A stretch of 64,000 bases of DNA. Origin: Rutidosis leptorrhynchoides (Eukaryota; Streptophyta; Magnoliopsida; Asterales; Asteraceae). Below, piece by piece: positions 8,385 through 21,160 of the stretch. A program made the translations under genes and the position numbers. The notes under the pieces were generated by a model, which was not told the DNA's origin, did no database searches, and was given only the letters and a program-made list of their open reading frames with translations. The stretch's first letter is position 1. The number at the start of each line of letters is the position of its first letter. The DNA is taken from positions 4,894,501-4,958,500 of the forward strand of contig NC_092333.1 in NCBI RefSeq assembly GCF_046630445.1, read 5' to 3'.

Positions 8385-11300
8385 TTAAGCTGAGGTAGAT
8401 GGAGGAGTTGGGAAAAGGTGAGGATACTTCTGCATCATTTGATCCTCTCATTCCCAGGTAAACTCAGGTCCTCGTTTGGCATTCCATCGTACTCGGACGA
8501 TCAGAATTTTGTTGTGTTTCAAAGTTTTGACCTCACGGTCCATAATTTCAACAGGCTCTTCCACGAAGTGGAGTTTGTCGTCAATCGTAAGTTCCTCCAA
8601 TGGTATGACATGTTCCGGTTCAGCAAGACACTTCTTCAAATTCGATACATGAAAGGTAGGATGAACTGAGCTCAATTATGTTGGAAGATCTAAACGGTAA
8701 GCAATGGGTCCAACTCGCTCCAAGATTTCAAAAGGACCAATGTATCGCAGGTTTAACTTCTCACGTTTTCCAAAACGGATGACACCTTTCCAAGGTGCGA
8801 CCTTCAACATTACACGATCACCCACATTGAATTCAAAGTCTTTTTGTTTAAGGTCGGCATAACTCTTTTGACGATCACGGGCCGTCTTGAGTCTCGCTTA
8901 AATTTGAACAATCTTCTCAGTTATTTCATGGACTATCTCTGGTTCGGTGATTTGCGTTTCGCCTACTTCGGCCCAACAAATAGGAGATCGGCACTCGCGG
9001 CCATACAACGCTTCAAAAGGTGCGGCATTAATACTCGAATGATAACTGTTGTTGTAAGAGAATTCGGCCAGCGGCAAATGTCTTTCCCAAGCTTTTTCGA
9101 AATCAATGACACATGCAAGCAACATGTTTTCCAAAGTCTGAATCATGCTTTCGCTTTATCCGTCAGTCTGCGGGTGATACGCAGTGCTCATGTCAAGACG
9201 AGTTCCCAAGACTTCTTGCAAAGAACGCCAAAATCTGGAAGCAAAACTGGGATCGCGATCTGAAATGATAGATAAGGGTACACCATGACGAGATACAACC
9301 TCTTTTATGTATAGTTGAGCGAGTCTTTCCATCGTATCCATTTCCTTCACGGCTAAGAAGTGTGCAGATTTGGTAAGACAGTCCACGATAACCCAGATGG
9401 TATCGTATCCACCCACCGTCTTTGGTAACTTCGTAATGAAATCCATTGTTATCCTTTCCCACTTCCATTGCAGGATTTTCGGTTGTTGAAGTAATCCAGA
9501 GGGCTTCTGATGTTCAGCCTTAGCTTTCGAACAAGTCAAACACTTTCCAACATAAGTTGAAACGTCCTTCTTAAGATTGGGCCACCAATACTGTTCCTTG
9601 AGATCGTGGTACATTTTATCGGCTCCTGGGTGAATCGAATATCTCGACTTGTGGGCTTCATCTAATATGAGGTTCCGTAGATCTCCATAACGGGGTACCC
9701 AGATTCTTCCGGCATAGCATCGGAGTCCAGTTTCCTTAACCTCGAATCGTGAGATGAGAATGTTCAAGTATTCATGAGATATATTCTCCTCCTTGAGAGC
9801 CTCATCTTGGGCTGCTCGGATCTAGCTATTGAGGTTCGAATGAATGGTGATGTTCAGTGCCCGAACACGAAGAGGTGTCATCCTCCCCTTGCGGCTCAAA
9901 GCGTCAGCTACAACATTGGCCTTGCCAGGGTGATAATGAAGTTCACAATCATAGTCGTTCAGCGTCTTGATCCATCGACGCTGTCTCATATTCAGTTGTT
10001 GCTGATCGAAGATGTGTTGGAGGCTTTTATGATCGGTGAAAATAGTGCTCTTAGTTCCATAAAGATAGTGTTTCCACAGCTTTAATGCAAAGACAACGGC
10101 TCCAAGCTTGAGATCATGCGTAGTGTAGTTTCGCTCGTGAATCTTCAGTTGTCGGGAGGCATAAGCAATAACCTTTGTGCGTTGCATCAGTACACAACCA
10201 AAACCACTTTTCGAAGCATCGCAATAAATGACGAAATTGTCACTGCCTTCAGGAAGTGATAAGATAGGTGCGGTGGTTAACTTCTTTTACAAAGTTTGAC
10301 ATGCATATTCCTATTCGGGTTCCCAAATGAACTTCTTCCCTTTGTGAGTCAGCGCGGTTAAAGGACGCGCAATCAGAGAGAAACCTTCAATAAATCTTCG
10401 GTAGTAACCGGCGAGGCCTAGAAATTGGCGGATGTGAGTCGGAGTAGTGGGGGTTTTCCACTTGCTGATAACTTCAATCTTTGCGGGATCAACTTTGATA
10501 CCTTGATCACTCACAACGTGACCCAGAAATTGGACTTCCTTCAACCAAAACTCACACTTGGAGAATTTGGCATAAAGTTGCTCTTGTCTCAAGAGTTCCA
10601 ACACTAGACGAAGATGTTGCTCATGATCTTCTTCGCTTTTGGAGTAGATGAGGATACCATCTATGAAGACGATAACGAACTTATCCAGGTATGGCTTGCA
10701 GACACGATTCATGAGATCCATAAATATAGCAGGTGCGTTGGTTAAACTGAATGGCATCACGAGAAACTCATAATGACCATAACGAGTCCTGAATGCAGTT
10801 TTCATCACATCACTCTCTTTCACCCTCAACTGGAGATAGCCGAATCGCAAATCGATCTTGGAGTAAACGTTCGATCCTTGCAGTTGATCAAAAAGATCAT
10901 CAATTCGGGGAAGAGGATACCGATTCTTGATCGTCAATTTGTTGAGTTCGCGGTAGTCGATACACATACGGAAGGATCTATCCTTCTTCTTCACAAATAA
11001 AACAGGTGCGCCCCAAGCCGAGAGGCTTGGTTGGATAAATACACGGTCAAGCAGTTTTTGTAGTTGGCTTTGTAATTCTTGCATTTTGGAAGGTGCGAGT
11101 CGATAGGGTGCGCAAGCTACGGGTGCAGCTCCTGGCACTAAATCAATCTGAAACTCCACTGCTCTCGGTGGCGGTAATCCAGGCAATTCTTCCGGAAAGT
11201 CATCGAAAAATTCGTTCACAATTCGTACGTCATCCACACTCTTCACCTCAGTTTCTAACATTTTCACATGTGCTAGAACAGCAAGACGTCCTTTCTTCAT

Positions 11301-11804
11301 GATCTTTTGCGCTTTCATGCAACTAATGAGATTCAGTTTCGATCTACATCTCTCTCCGTAAATAATCAGTGGCTCACCGTCTCCGTGCGGTATACGAAGA
11401 GATTTATCTCCACAGATAATGTCAGCCTTTATCTTGGTCAACCAATCCATACCGACAATAACATCAAAGCTTCCCAACTTAATGGGTATCAAGTCAATCT
11501 CGAAATCCACACCAGCTATGTTGATAATAGCTCCTCGGCTAACTTGGTTAATTTTCTCAAGTTTTCCATTGGCTACCTCTACAAGCATACTCTCCTTTAA
11601 AGGAACTAACGACCAATTTATCTTAGAGCAAAAGTGTCTACATACATAACTTCTATCGGCACCAGTATCAAACAGAATAGAAGCTAATAGATTGTTGATA
11701 GTGAATATACCTATGACCAAGTCGGGGTTCTCACGGGCGTCCCTTGCGTTTACATTGAAAGCTCTACCACGCGGTGGTCCACCGTCCTTCGCTTGTTGGG
11801 ACAC
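8385..11804 (-). pseudogene. B pol polyprotein (PR-RT-RNaseH-IN-chromodomain tail), inactivated
   Basis: One frame reads through with several stops. Protease has DTGAD (residues 46-50 of the first open piece). RT shows CIDYRELN and [12 protein letters not shown], but the catalytic FxDD box reads FIDGILIYS: the second Asp is Gly (codon at 10656-10658). TAG at 10311 and a TAA just after separate RNase H, which keeps [11 protein letters not shown] and FTDHKSLQ but reads DLKLGAVVF, with the usual catalytic Glu replaced by Lys (10107-10109). Integrase keeps the HHCC site ([16 protein letters not shown]), Asp in MDFITKLP and Asp in ISDRD; a TAA (9156-9158) follows QTDG and the next residues SES retain a Glu. 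Further stops lie at 8898, 8676 and 8448. The C-terminal VEIMDREVK...GPEFTWE tail resembles a chromodomain. The expected stop is at 8385-8387. No enzyme activity is expected. Confidence 0.95.
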
Positions 11805-11824
11805 TTATTTCTGAAGTGGCCCGT

Positions 11825-12802
11825 CTATCTGCATTCATAACACTTTCTCGGTCCATTGGGAGTCGGCTTCCCAGTCATGGTGATGATCTTGCAGTCTCTG
11901 CCAATATGCCCGGTCTTTTTGCACTTTTCACAAACAACGTTACAGTACCCGATATGGTGCTTGTAGCACCTCTTGCACTGTGATAGAGTACCCTTGTAGT
12001 TGGGGTTCGAGTTGGTGTTCGGATTAGGGTTCCTACCATCGTTGTACCTCTTGGCGGGGGTTTGATCATAGGCTCTCCCTTTGTTGTTATCCCACTTACG
12101 CTTATCACTACTACCCGCTTCGGATTTTGCCTTTTCCGGTTCATCGAAGATGATTTGGTTCATTAAAGTATGCGCCATGCGCATTGCTTTCGGAACATTG
12201 GGTGGCTTAGACGAGGTGATATTTCCCTTAATGGACTTAGGAAGTCCCCACAAGTACCTTTCCATACGCTTAAACTCCGGGGTAACCATGGTAGGACACA
12301 TCAGGGCTAATTCTAGATACCTACGGTTGTAACCATCGAGATCGTTTCCCACAACCTTCAACTGCATAAACTCAATCTCCATTTTCTGGATCTCTGTCCT
12401 AGGGCAATATTCCTCAATCATGGCCCCCTTAAACTCTTCCCATGGAGTGGCATACGCCTCATCAATACCCTTTTCTTGAGCCAGAGTGTTCCACCAAGTT
12501 AGTACGCCGTCTGACAGCGTACATGAAGCATACTTGGTTTTGTTCGCCTCTGAGCAGTTACTAACTCGGAACACAGATTTTAATTTCTCAAACCACCTAG
12601 TGAGACTAACTGGCCCCTCAGTTCCACTAAAGTTGTGGGGCTTGCAGCTTTGAAACTCTTTGTATGTGCACCCTTTACGAATGGGCTGGATAATCGGTGG
12701 TGGTGGAGCTTGGGGGTTCATTTCCGCTAAAGCTGCGGCGACTCGTTCATTGATCATTTCTTCGATTTGGGCTGCGGTGGGTGTTGATCTTCCATTGGCC
12801 AT
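11825..12802 (-). pseudogene. B gag, truncated at third zinc knuckle
   Basis: Starts at ATG 12802 (MANGRSTPTAAQ); an upstream TTG at 12817 is in frame but unlikely to be the start. Capsid region shows GTEGPVSLTRWFEKLK, VLTWWNTL and the WEEFKGAMIEEYCPR segment typical of plant Ty3 gag. The nucleocapsid has CKRCYKHHIGYC, CEKCKKTGHIGRDC and then CYECR followed by TAG (11825-11827). After the stop the frame continues TGHFRNKC, completing a third knuckle. Pol is in a different frame, so a one-base shift has also occurred at the gag-pol junction. Confidence 0.93.
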
Positions 12803-13072
12803 TGATGTTCTAAACAAAAATTTTGACTCAAGTCAAAATCCAGTATTCAAATAGTAATAATACAGTATATGGTAACCAGCATGGAATCAACACAACACAT
12901 GCTAATTAAGTAACGCAAATAGATTCAGATACCACAAAGTCATCACACAGTAATGTAAATAGAACACTGTACAAGAATTAAACATCACAAAGTTTCATTC
13001 ATTAATAATAAGTTGCACACATCCTCATAGGTTCGTACAATACATAAGTAAAACATAAAACTACAAATGAGA
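12803..13072 (-). other. B spacer between pre-gag ORF and gag
   Basis: AT-rich, with no ORF or motif. It is probably untranslated leader between the acidic ORF and gag. Confidence 0.5.
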
Positions 13073-13846
13073 TTACATATTGAGATCTACTACAAATGCC
13101 CTATGGTGATCCTCCGTGCTCGGGTAACTGAAAAAAAAAAAAAAAAAAAGTTCCTCGACAGAGGGAGATGGTAGGGCAGGCGGTGCAGTCGGTACAGGTG
13201 GTGCTGGTGGTGCAGATGGTCCGGCACCAGAAGTAGATGCTGCGTAACGGTAAGGCTTACGGATGAAGGGATCAGCAGGATACGGCACAAGCCTCTTACG
13301 GGCGGTAACTCTAGTCCTCAGTCCATGTGCGTTAACGGATGATATCCCTCCGTTAACCCCAGGAATCACAGTACCGTCGAAACGATACCGCTTCTTCGGC
13401 GGGGTAGAGGGTGGCTGCACGGGTGCTTCCTCGGGATCCTCATCGGAATCCTCGTCACTGGAGTAATCAGAGGATGAGTCGTCGGATGATGAGTCGTCGG
13501 AATCATCTGGGGGTGGCTGCACGGGTGGCTCTCCTCGGGCGGCCATCATCAGTCGGTATCTGAAAGGCAGGATCGGCACGAGACGTCTGTTAGGAAGGCG
13601 TCAGCACCAATGGTTATGCTCATTACGGACCGGACCTTCCCCAAGTTCCTTTAAAATCACAGCACCACCGGAATGGTGCTGTGGCTCCGAAGGTCCTAGG
13701 GCAAGTGGAGCTGGAATCTCCTGTAGGTCCTTAGCTCCGTCAGAGGTGATCACTTGGCCGGGCGCATGGCTGCTGGCTCCGGAGGATGAATCGCCGGAGT
13801 CGCTGGAAGGTGTAGATGACGGGATCGAGTCGACAACAACGGTAGG
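13073..13846 (-). pseudogene. B pre-gag acidic ORF, C-terminal part
   Basis: Continues the ORF begun at 25890 (minus strand); joining across the E/D insertion keeps the frame (TSP then TVVVDS). Upstream part is Ser/Asp/Gly-rich (SSTPSSDSGDSSSGASSHAP). An in-frame TGA follows NHWC near 13600, after which the open frame runs LPNRRLVPILPFRYR, a Ser/Asp/Glu block (DDSDDSSSDDSSS), PPKKRYRFDGTVIPG and a Pro/Ala-rich tail ending in a Phe run coded by a (TTT)n slip tract. It looks intrinsically disordered, with no known domain. It lies between primer site and gag in the same orientation, so it is an extra retrotransposon ORF of unknown role. The apparent start at 13579 is GTG and is not a real start. 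Confidence 0.7.
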
Positions 13847-15619
13847 TGTGACGATCGCTCCAAATCCATATGGACGAATACGTCATTCATCGATTTCATT
13901 ACGAGGTATTTGACCTCTATATGATACGTTTTATAAACATTGCATTCTTTTGAAAAGGTATACCATAAATGAATATTTAAATCCAAGGTTTTCGACATTT
14001 GATGATTTCTACATATAGACAATCACCGTAAATAATAGTTTACAATAATACTTCCGTTGACAATGCAGTCAAAATAGATACATGATGATGGTTTTGTGAA
14101 TGCAACGTTTTCTTGATTAAAGCATGTATAACTCCATGCACAAAGCTTGTCTAACATATAAGCAAACAGCGGAAGACTTCTAGGGAACCTGAGAATAAAC
14201 ATGGTAACAAGTGTCAACAAAAAGGTTGGTGAGTTCATAGTTTTAATGTATCGTATAATCTGTATATAAAGGTGGATCACAAGATTTCAGTTGTTTCATC
14301 CAGAAACGTTTATCAAAATATTCTACAAGATTGAGAACCCTGGTAACTAAACTTTAATGTTATAATAAGTACCCCTGTTTTAACATACATGCAACCAACA
14401 TGTACAATACACGCAATCTAACGTGTACTAAACTCAAATAGCATACGTCTATTTTATAGTTCAGGCTAGAGTTTCTATACCTGGAACAGACGAGGATGTC
14501 AAGCCCTATGGATCCATATATAACTACTTGCGCCCACCAGTTCTTATAACCGGCAGTTACTAGTTACCAAAGCTAAGGGATTTTCTGTTCAAACTCTGTG
14601 TAGAATTTAATATGTACTTGTATCCATTGCGTTTAAAATAAAGTGCATGTATTCTCAGTCCAAAAATATAGATTTCAAAAAGCAATTAAAAAGGGAGCAT
14701 ATGAAACTCACCTTAGCAGCACATAAAGTCGTTCACCGAAATATGACCAAAACTTGTAATACCAAATAACCGTAGATCTCAACCTAGAGAACATATGTTG
14801 GTCAATAAATGTCTATCAAGCTCGGTCAGGTCATAGTGTATCACAATCCTAATGCTAGAGATCGACAAAAATTATCAAAAGTCATTTCACATAGTTTCCC
14901 AATTCTTGTAAAATTAAACTATAGTTTTTATAAGGCTTTAAAATATGATAAAACAATCAATCTTGACAAGTGCTCAACAAGACGAGACATGCCTTATATA
15001 GAAATTCATTTACTCGATTAGTAATATTTGAAAATCCACTTTATCAATCTTATAAACAAGTTATTTAAATCTTAATTGCAGATTCAAAAGCAATTTCAAT
15101 TAACGTCAATCATAATTCAGTTGACCATATCTTTTAATTCGTTCATCGAAATTACGCGATTTCTAAATGAAAAGTTATTAATTTTTCGTCAGCTTTCCAA
15201 CGACATGCATATCATATACCTTATCCTAGCAGCATATGTATTAAATTCAGGATTCATCATAAACTATCTAATGAAAATATTAAACATACAAGCATGCATA
15301 ATCATAAATACTCGAGCACTAGTCAGGAATACACTATTAATATATTAAAGATAAAATATAATGCTTACGTATCAATATTGTGATTCAATATTGCAGAAAA
15401 GTACGTAGACGCAACGGGGATGATAAATGCTAGGTTGACTTCAAGGGCTATACCCCCGAACCATACCCATAACCTCCATAGCTATAACTCTTAATTTCCT
15501 TAGCTCTATCCCGCTCGAAAGACTTGTTTTGAAATAATCCGCTCATAACCTCGTCGTAATATTTTATGTATAATACTAATACTAATACTAATAATACCTC
15601 TTAATAATAATAATATTAT

Positions 15620-15737
<118 letters not shown>

Positions 15738-15830
15738 TAATAAGAGTGCAGAGAAGAAGAAAGGAAAAGAATTGAGTACATTCTGAAATGAAATCGAGCT
15801 CGTTTATATAATGTGTCCAGCCACTGACTC

Positions 15831-15878
15831 CCATGCGATCGCATGAGATTTTGGCTGTGTGGCCATGTGATCGCATGG
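15831..15878 (-). promoter_or_regulatory. E paired palindromes
   Basis: CCATGCGATCGCATGA (15831-15846) and CCATGTGATCGCATGG (15863-15878), each one base from the perfect palindrome, 32 bp apart start to start. Confidence 0.75.
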
Positions 15879-16393
15879 CACTCCCTGACGGCTCACATGT
15901 TTTTGTTTCATAGCTCGTCGACATATTATTAAATTAATATAATATATATAATTTAAATTAATTAATTATATATTATATTATATTCTCGTGCCTAGTTTAC
16001 TTGTAATCTTGGTTCCGATGTCTTGTACATTTACGTTCGACTTATGTCCCGCTTCCGGTTTCTCGAATGCATTTTCATACGCTTAGAAAACTAGTACTTT
16101 TCGTTACGCGACGTGTACCTTTATCAAAAATTAAACTTAATCATTGATAAACTATGTCACTCGAAGTGTAGCTTTAATCAATTAAGTGTTTTGGTTATTT
16201 GCTTCTATAAATCATCGTCCTGTAGCAAATAGTGATTTTCGAAAACACTGTAGCTTTTCGGGTACTGTAGCAATTCGAAAATACTGTAGCAAATTAGTGT
16301 TTTACTGGTTCATCTTAAACGTTTTAGTTAACTTATCTAAATATCAATCGAATCAATAATCGAATGTTACTATCGTTTACTAAATAACTTGGA

Positions 16394-16397
<4 letters not shown>

Positions 16398-16456
<59 letters not shown>
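16398..16456. repeat. (TA)n microsatellite in E
   Basis: About 29 TA units near the start region of the E LTR. Confidence 0.95.
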
Positions 16457-16457
<1 letters not shown>

Positions 16458-17578
16458 GTTATATATATATTGTTCGTGAATCTTCGAGAACAGTCAAAGA
16501 ATAATTGATTACATGAATATTGTGATGACCCAGAAATTTCTGACCAAATTTAAACTTAATCTTTAACGTTTCCGACACGATAAGCAAAGTCTATGAAGTT
16601 GAATCTCAAAATTTTGAACTATTCAATTACCTTTCGATTGTTCTCAACAATTCGCGAATAATTATATGTAAATAGATAAATATACTATAACTTGAAAACA
16701 TAACAAAGTGTTAAGTAAATGATACTGTGCCTTAAACTTATTGGTTTGATTATCTGATTGATATATTCAACTACGGAGTTAAAAGATTATGCAAAACGAT
16801 TGAATTAAAAGATATTTATTGAATCCCTTAAGGATTATAATATTATTACGAGTCTTTGTTGTGAGGTCCACGTTGATTTGGGAAATCGTTCATTTTTAAC
16901 GGTATTCGGAATAAATGGTAAAGTGTTAGATAATGAAAGTTAGACAAAAGTTAGTGGAGAACTAAACTGCATAATATTCAATTGATTTTGTTTTAAACAT
17001 GCGAGAACGTTTTTCGATATAATAGAATTGATTAATTAAGTGTATTTGTTTAAATAACACATACAATAAATAAGGAATATTGACTGTTGGAATTAAATAT
17101 ATGAATAACTTGCGATATGTATTTTAAAACGTGTTTATTAATATTGAAAATATATATTTAACAATACGATAAAATATAATATTAACTTGGTCATGAAACG
17201 AATTGTTATTATATACATATTAACAAATAGCGAGACGATGATTTATAGAAGTAAATGACCAAAATACTCGAAAGTTTAAGATATACTTTGAGTGATATAA
17301 TATAGGGATAATTTAAGGCTATATTTTGACAAAGGTACGTGTCCCAAAATGTAAATTACAAGTTTTCTCAGCGTACGAAGGGACACTCGAAAAACCGGAA
17401 CCGAGACATAAGTCGAGTGACGACGTACGACTTATCGGAGCAAAAGTTACAAGTCCACTACGTACGGGAATAAAATATAATATATAATTAATTAATTTAA
17501 ATTATATATATTATATATATTATTATTAAATTATGTCGACAAACAAAAAGTTAAAACAATGTGAGCTGGATCAGAGGG

Positions 17579-17626
17579 CCAAGCGATCGCATGGCCTTGA
17601 TGCCCAAAAACCATGCGATCGCATGG
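17579..17626 (+). promoter_or_regulatory. D 5' LTR paired palindromes
   Basis: CCAAGCGATCGCATGG (one base off) at 17579 and perfect CCATGCGATCGCATGG at 17611, 32 bp apart, ending 21 bases before the TATA box. Confidence 0.78.
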
Positions 17627-17647
17627 CAGGGGCTGGTGGCTCAAATC

Positions 17648-17654
17648 TATAAAT
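17648..17654 (+). promoter_or_regulatory. D 5' LTR TATA box
   Basis: TATAAAT in CAAATCTATAAATTCGC; the same sequence is at 23796-23802 in the 3' LTR. It is followed by a C/T-rich leader and the ATT run. Assigned by sequence only. Confidence 0.6.
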
Positions 17655-17714
17655 TCGCACGAGTTCGTTTCAGTTCTTCATTTCCTCATCAATCTATCTC
17701 TCTGATCTCTATAT

Positions 17715-17721
17715 ATATTTA

Positions 17722-17803
<82 letters not shown>

Positions 17804-17806
17804 TAT
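17715..17806. repeat. (ATT)n microsatellite in D 5' LTR
   Basis: About 28 ATT units, 70 bp downstream of the TATA box. The 3' LTR counterpart (23868-23957) is a mixed ATT/ATA version. Confidence 0.97.
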
Positions 17807-19019
17807 ATTATTATTAAGATTAATATTATTATTAATCTTTTTATTATTAGTAGTATTATACATAAAATACTACGACAAGGTCATGAGCGTGTCACTTTCA
17901 AAATGATTTTTAAGCGGGATAGAGCTAAGGAAATTATGGGTTATTGCCAAGGAGGTTATGGGTAATGTTCGGGGGTATATCTGTGAATCAAACCTAGTGT
18001 TTATCATCTCCATTAAGTCTACGTACTTTCCTACAATATTGAATCTCAATATTGATACGTAAGCACTCATATTTTATCTTTTATATATTAATTGTGTATC
18101 CATGTCTAGTGCTCGAGTATATATATTTATACATGCTTGTATGCTAAATTTCGTCGTTAAACAGTTTATAATGAATCACGAATTAAATACATATATTACT
18201 GGTAAAATGTATATGATATACATGTTTTTGGAAAGCTGGCGAAAAATCAATAACTTTTCATTTAGATATCGAATAATTTCGATGAACGGATTAAAAGATA
18301 TGATCAACTGAATTATGATTGACGTTAATTGAAATTGCTTTTGAATCTGCAATTAAGATTTAAACAACTTGTTTACGAGATTGATAAAATGGATTTTTGA
18401 ATATTACCAACCGAGTAAATGACTCCTTATATAAGGTGTGTCTCGTTTTGTTGAACTATTGTCAAAATTGACTTTTTGAAATGACTTTGGATAACTTTTG
18501 TATGTCGATCTCGAGCATTAGGATTGTGATACACTATGACCAGACCTAGCTTGATAGACATTTATTGACCAACATATGTTCTCTAGGTTGAGATCTACGG
18601 TTATTTGGTAATCCGAGTTTCGATCACATTTTGGTGAATGACTTTATATGCTTCTAAGGTGAGTTTCATTGCTCCCTTTTTAATTGCTTTTGTAATATAT
18701 ATTTTTGGGCTGAGAATACATGCAATTTATTTTAAACGCAATGGATACAAGTACATACTAAATTCTACATTGAGTTTGAACCGAAAATCCCTTAGCTTTG
18801 GTAACTAGTAGCTGCCAGTACATAGGATATGGACTGGTGGGCGAGAATAACAGTATATGGATCCATAGGGCTTGACATCCTCGTCCGAGCTAGAGCGCTA
18901 GCCTTTTAACGGACGTGTGTTATTTGAGTTTAGGACACGTTGGTTTGCGTGTATTAAAACGAATGGGGTATTTATCATTATAACGTTAAAGTTTAGTTAC
19001 CAGGGTGCTTTGTTATGTA

Positions 19020-19137
19020 GAATCTATTGATAAACGTTTCTGGATGAAATAACTGAAATCTTGTGATCCACTTTTATATAATCTATTGATAAACGTTTCT
19101 GGATGAAACAACTGAAATCTTGTGATCCACTTTTATA
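19020..19137 (+). repeat. 59-bp tandem duplication in D LTR
   Basis: AATCTATTGATAAACG to CACTTTTATAT occurs twice in tandem; the same duplication is in the 3' LTR (about 25170-25288), so it predates insertion. Confidence 0.88.
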
Positions 19138-19560
19138 TACAGATTATGCGAAACACTAAAACTATGAACTCACCAACCTTTGTGTTGACACTTGTTAGCA
19201 TGTTTATTCTCAGGTTTTCTAGAAGCGTTCCGCTGTTTGCTTATATGTTATACAAACTATGTGCATGGAGTCTTACATGGCATATTTTTAGAGGAAACGT
19301 TGCATTCACCAAATCATCACCATGTATCTTATTTTGACTGCATTGTCAACGGAAGTACTATTGTAAACTATTATTACGGTGATTGTCTATATGTAGAAAT
19401 CATCATATGTTGAAAACCTTTGATTTAAATATACATTTCTGGTGTGCCTTTTCAAAAGAATGCAATGTTTACAAAACGTATCATATAGAGGTCAAATACC
19501 TCGCAATGAAATCGATGAATGATGTATTCGTCCATATGGATTTGGAGCGATCGTCACAGT

Positions 19561-19572
19561 TGGTACCAGAGC
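19561..19572 (+). other. Primer binding site of D
   Basis: TGGTACCAGAGC two bases after the LTR, one base from the initiator-Met complement. Confidence 0.8.
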
Positions 19573-19943
19573 TTGAGGTCATAGGGAACCAGAATTTGCA
19601 TTAGTGTGTTTAACTGGTAATTGTTAGGATGCATTAATGAGTCTGGACTATGACCGTATTTGTTCTTACCAATTTTCGCTTATCATTTCTTGTCAGAAAT
19701 TACATGCTTATCATTGTAAGTCTAGACATGTCTTACTGCATTTACTGCATAGATAGTGTACCGACAAAATTCATATCTTAGCATATCTATTACTGTAAAC
19801 TTTTCCTGACATCTTTTGAAAATTTCTCCGTAATTTACGGGATTTTGGTATTATATATACATATGTAAATTATGTGTTGAAGAGTACCAATCTAAATTCT
19901 ATAATCTATTTCATATCAAAAATCATCCTTCTAATTATACAAG

Positions 19944-20504
19944 ATGGATCACGTATCAAGTACAAATTCCTAAAACTCCGACAGCTATTCCGATATGGAT
20001 ATTCACCTGAACTCCGAAGATAGTGTAACCGGAATGGATCAACCAATTAGCCATCATCTATTCTAGATGAATTGGGGATGGGTTCGTAGCATACTTAGTC
20101 ATTGGAAACAAGAAGAAGATGATCCCTTCCATCTACCACATTGCCCTCTTGGCGAAGAACCTGAAGCACTTACCGGTGAACCTATCCGAAGCACCATTTT
20201 CTCTCTCATTTCCAGAGTATCTCGTCATGATTATATACTATCTCAGATTTTGGATCTTATTCATCTGCTCGTCCGAACCAACAATCATCCCGGTGTAATA
20301 GAAGAAGTCAACGAGCTTCGCGCTCGAGTAGTGGCTTTGGAGAATGTGGTGCAAAGGTTACAAGCGCCAGCAGCAGCACCGGCAGCAACAATACCACCAT
20401 CAGCAACACCAACAGTACCATCATCACCAACAACAACAACATCCGCATCTCACACCTCAACATCACAATCTGTACCTCGAACATCAACGTCATACGCACC
20501 ATAG
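19944..20504 (+). pseudogene. D broken ORF: coiled-coil, Pro/Thr-rich (gag-region remnant)
   Basis: From ATG 19944 one frame reads MDHVSSTNS, stop, DSYSDMDIHLNSEDSVTGMD, QPISHHLF, stop (20064-20066), then an open 145-codon stretch from 20067. That stretch has a hydrophobic middle (ILSQILDLIHLLV), a heptad-like EEVNELRARVVALENVVQ and a Pro/Ala/Thr/Ser-rich tail. C carries the same ORF (DSYSNMDVHLS; EVNELRARVIALENMV) at about 33900-34355, minus strand. It sits right after the primer site, where gag begins in complete elements, but no capsid or zinc-knuckle motif follows. Likely the leftover N terminus of a gag-region ORF; the family is not identified. Confidence 0.6.
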
Positions 20505-20519
20505 ATACCAAGGAATACC

Positions 20520-21160
20520 AACAACAACAAACGATGAAGTATTGATTCATAACTTCATCGAAGAAATATTCTGCAGAGAATATGTAGTTTCTAAAAGTTT
20601 TAGAGATTATATTCTAGTCCTAGTCGAAAACCAGATGAGATTAATATTATGTTAACTCATTAAAATCATGATTACATCTAAAGAAAATATATATGTAGGT
20701 GTATTTTCATAAAGAATGTAATTAGGAAAACTCTTTTGTACAAACTGTTAATGGTGAGAATATTTTAACGGGTAGGTAATACCCGAGAGATATATAAATT
20801 CACTATTAATATGTTACATTCTTCGATTCTGATTCAACAAATCATCAACTATACTCACTACTTTCACAACAATATATATTCTTTTATAAAAATCAAAACA
20901 ACCATCCTCATCCAAATTTGATTACATATTTTGATTTTGACAAATCAAAATCCAAAGTCAAGATTTAACAAAAGACATCATTCTTAGATTCCTACATCTT
21001 TTGAAGCTATACTTTGACTTCAAAACTGTGCTAGAACATCACTTTTATTCATAAAACCCAGAAAAATATGTGTGTCATTCAAAATTCTAGAACATCATAT
21101 GTATCTTGACAAATACAATCTTCATGCAAACCCTTCAAACTTTTAAAAACACCTCGGATT
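20520..21160 (+). other. D non-coding interior
   Basis: AT-rich. It includes AACGGGTAGGTAATACCCG, an inverted repeat also present in C (about 33645-33665). No gene is supported. Confidence 0.5.

Larger units (their letters stand above)
16521..19558 (+). repeat. D 5' LTR
   Basis: TGTGATGACCCAGAAATTTC to GATCGTCACA; aligned along its length with 22669-25708. Confidence 0.95.

Noticed and set aside
8418..9263. Plus-strand ORFs across 8418-11983
   Set aside because: They are shadows of the minus-strand gag-pol of element B, which has clear enzyme motifs.
17561..17965. ORFs with long Ile, Asn, Tyr or Leu runs (also near 15634, 23709, 30246, 36161, 61685)
   Set aside because: They are translations of ATT/AAT microsatellites inside LTRs, open in several frames on both strands, with no motif outside the run.
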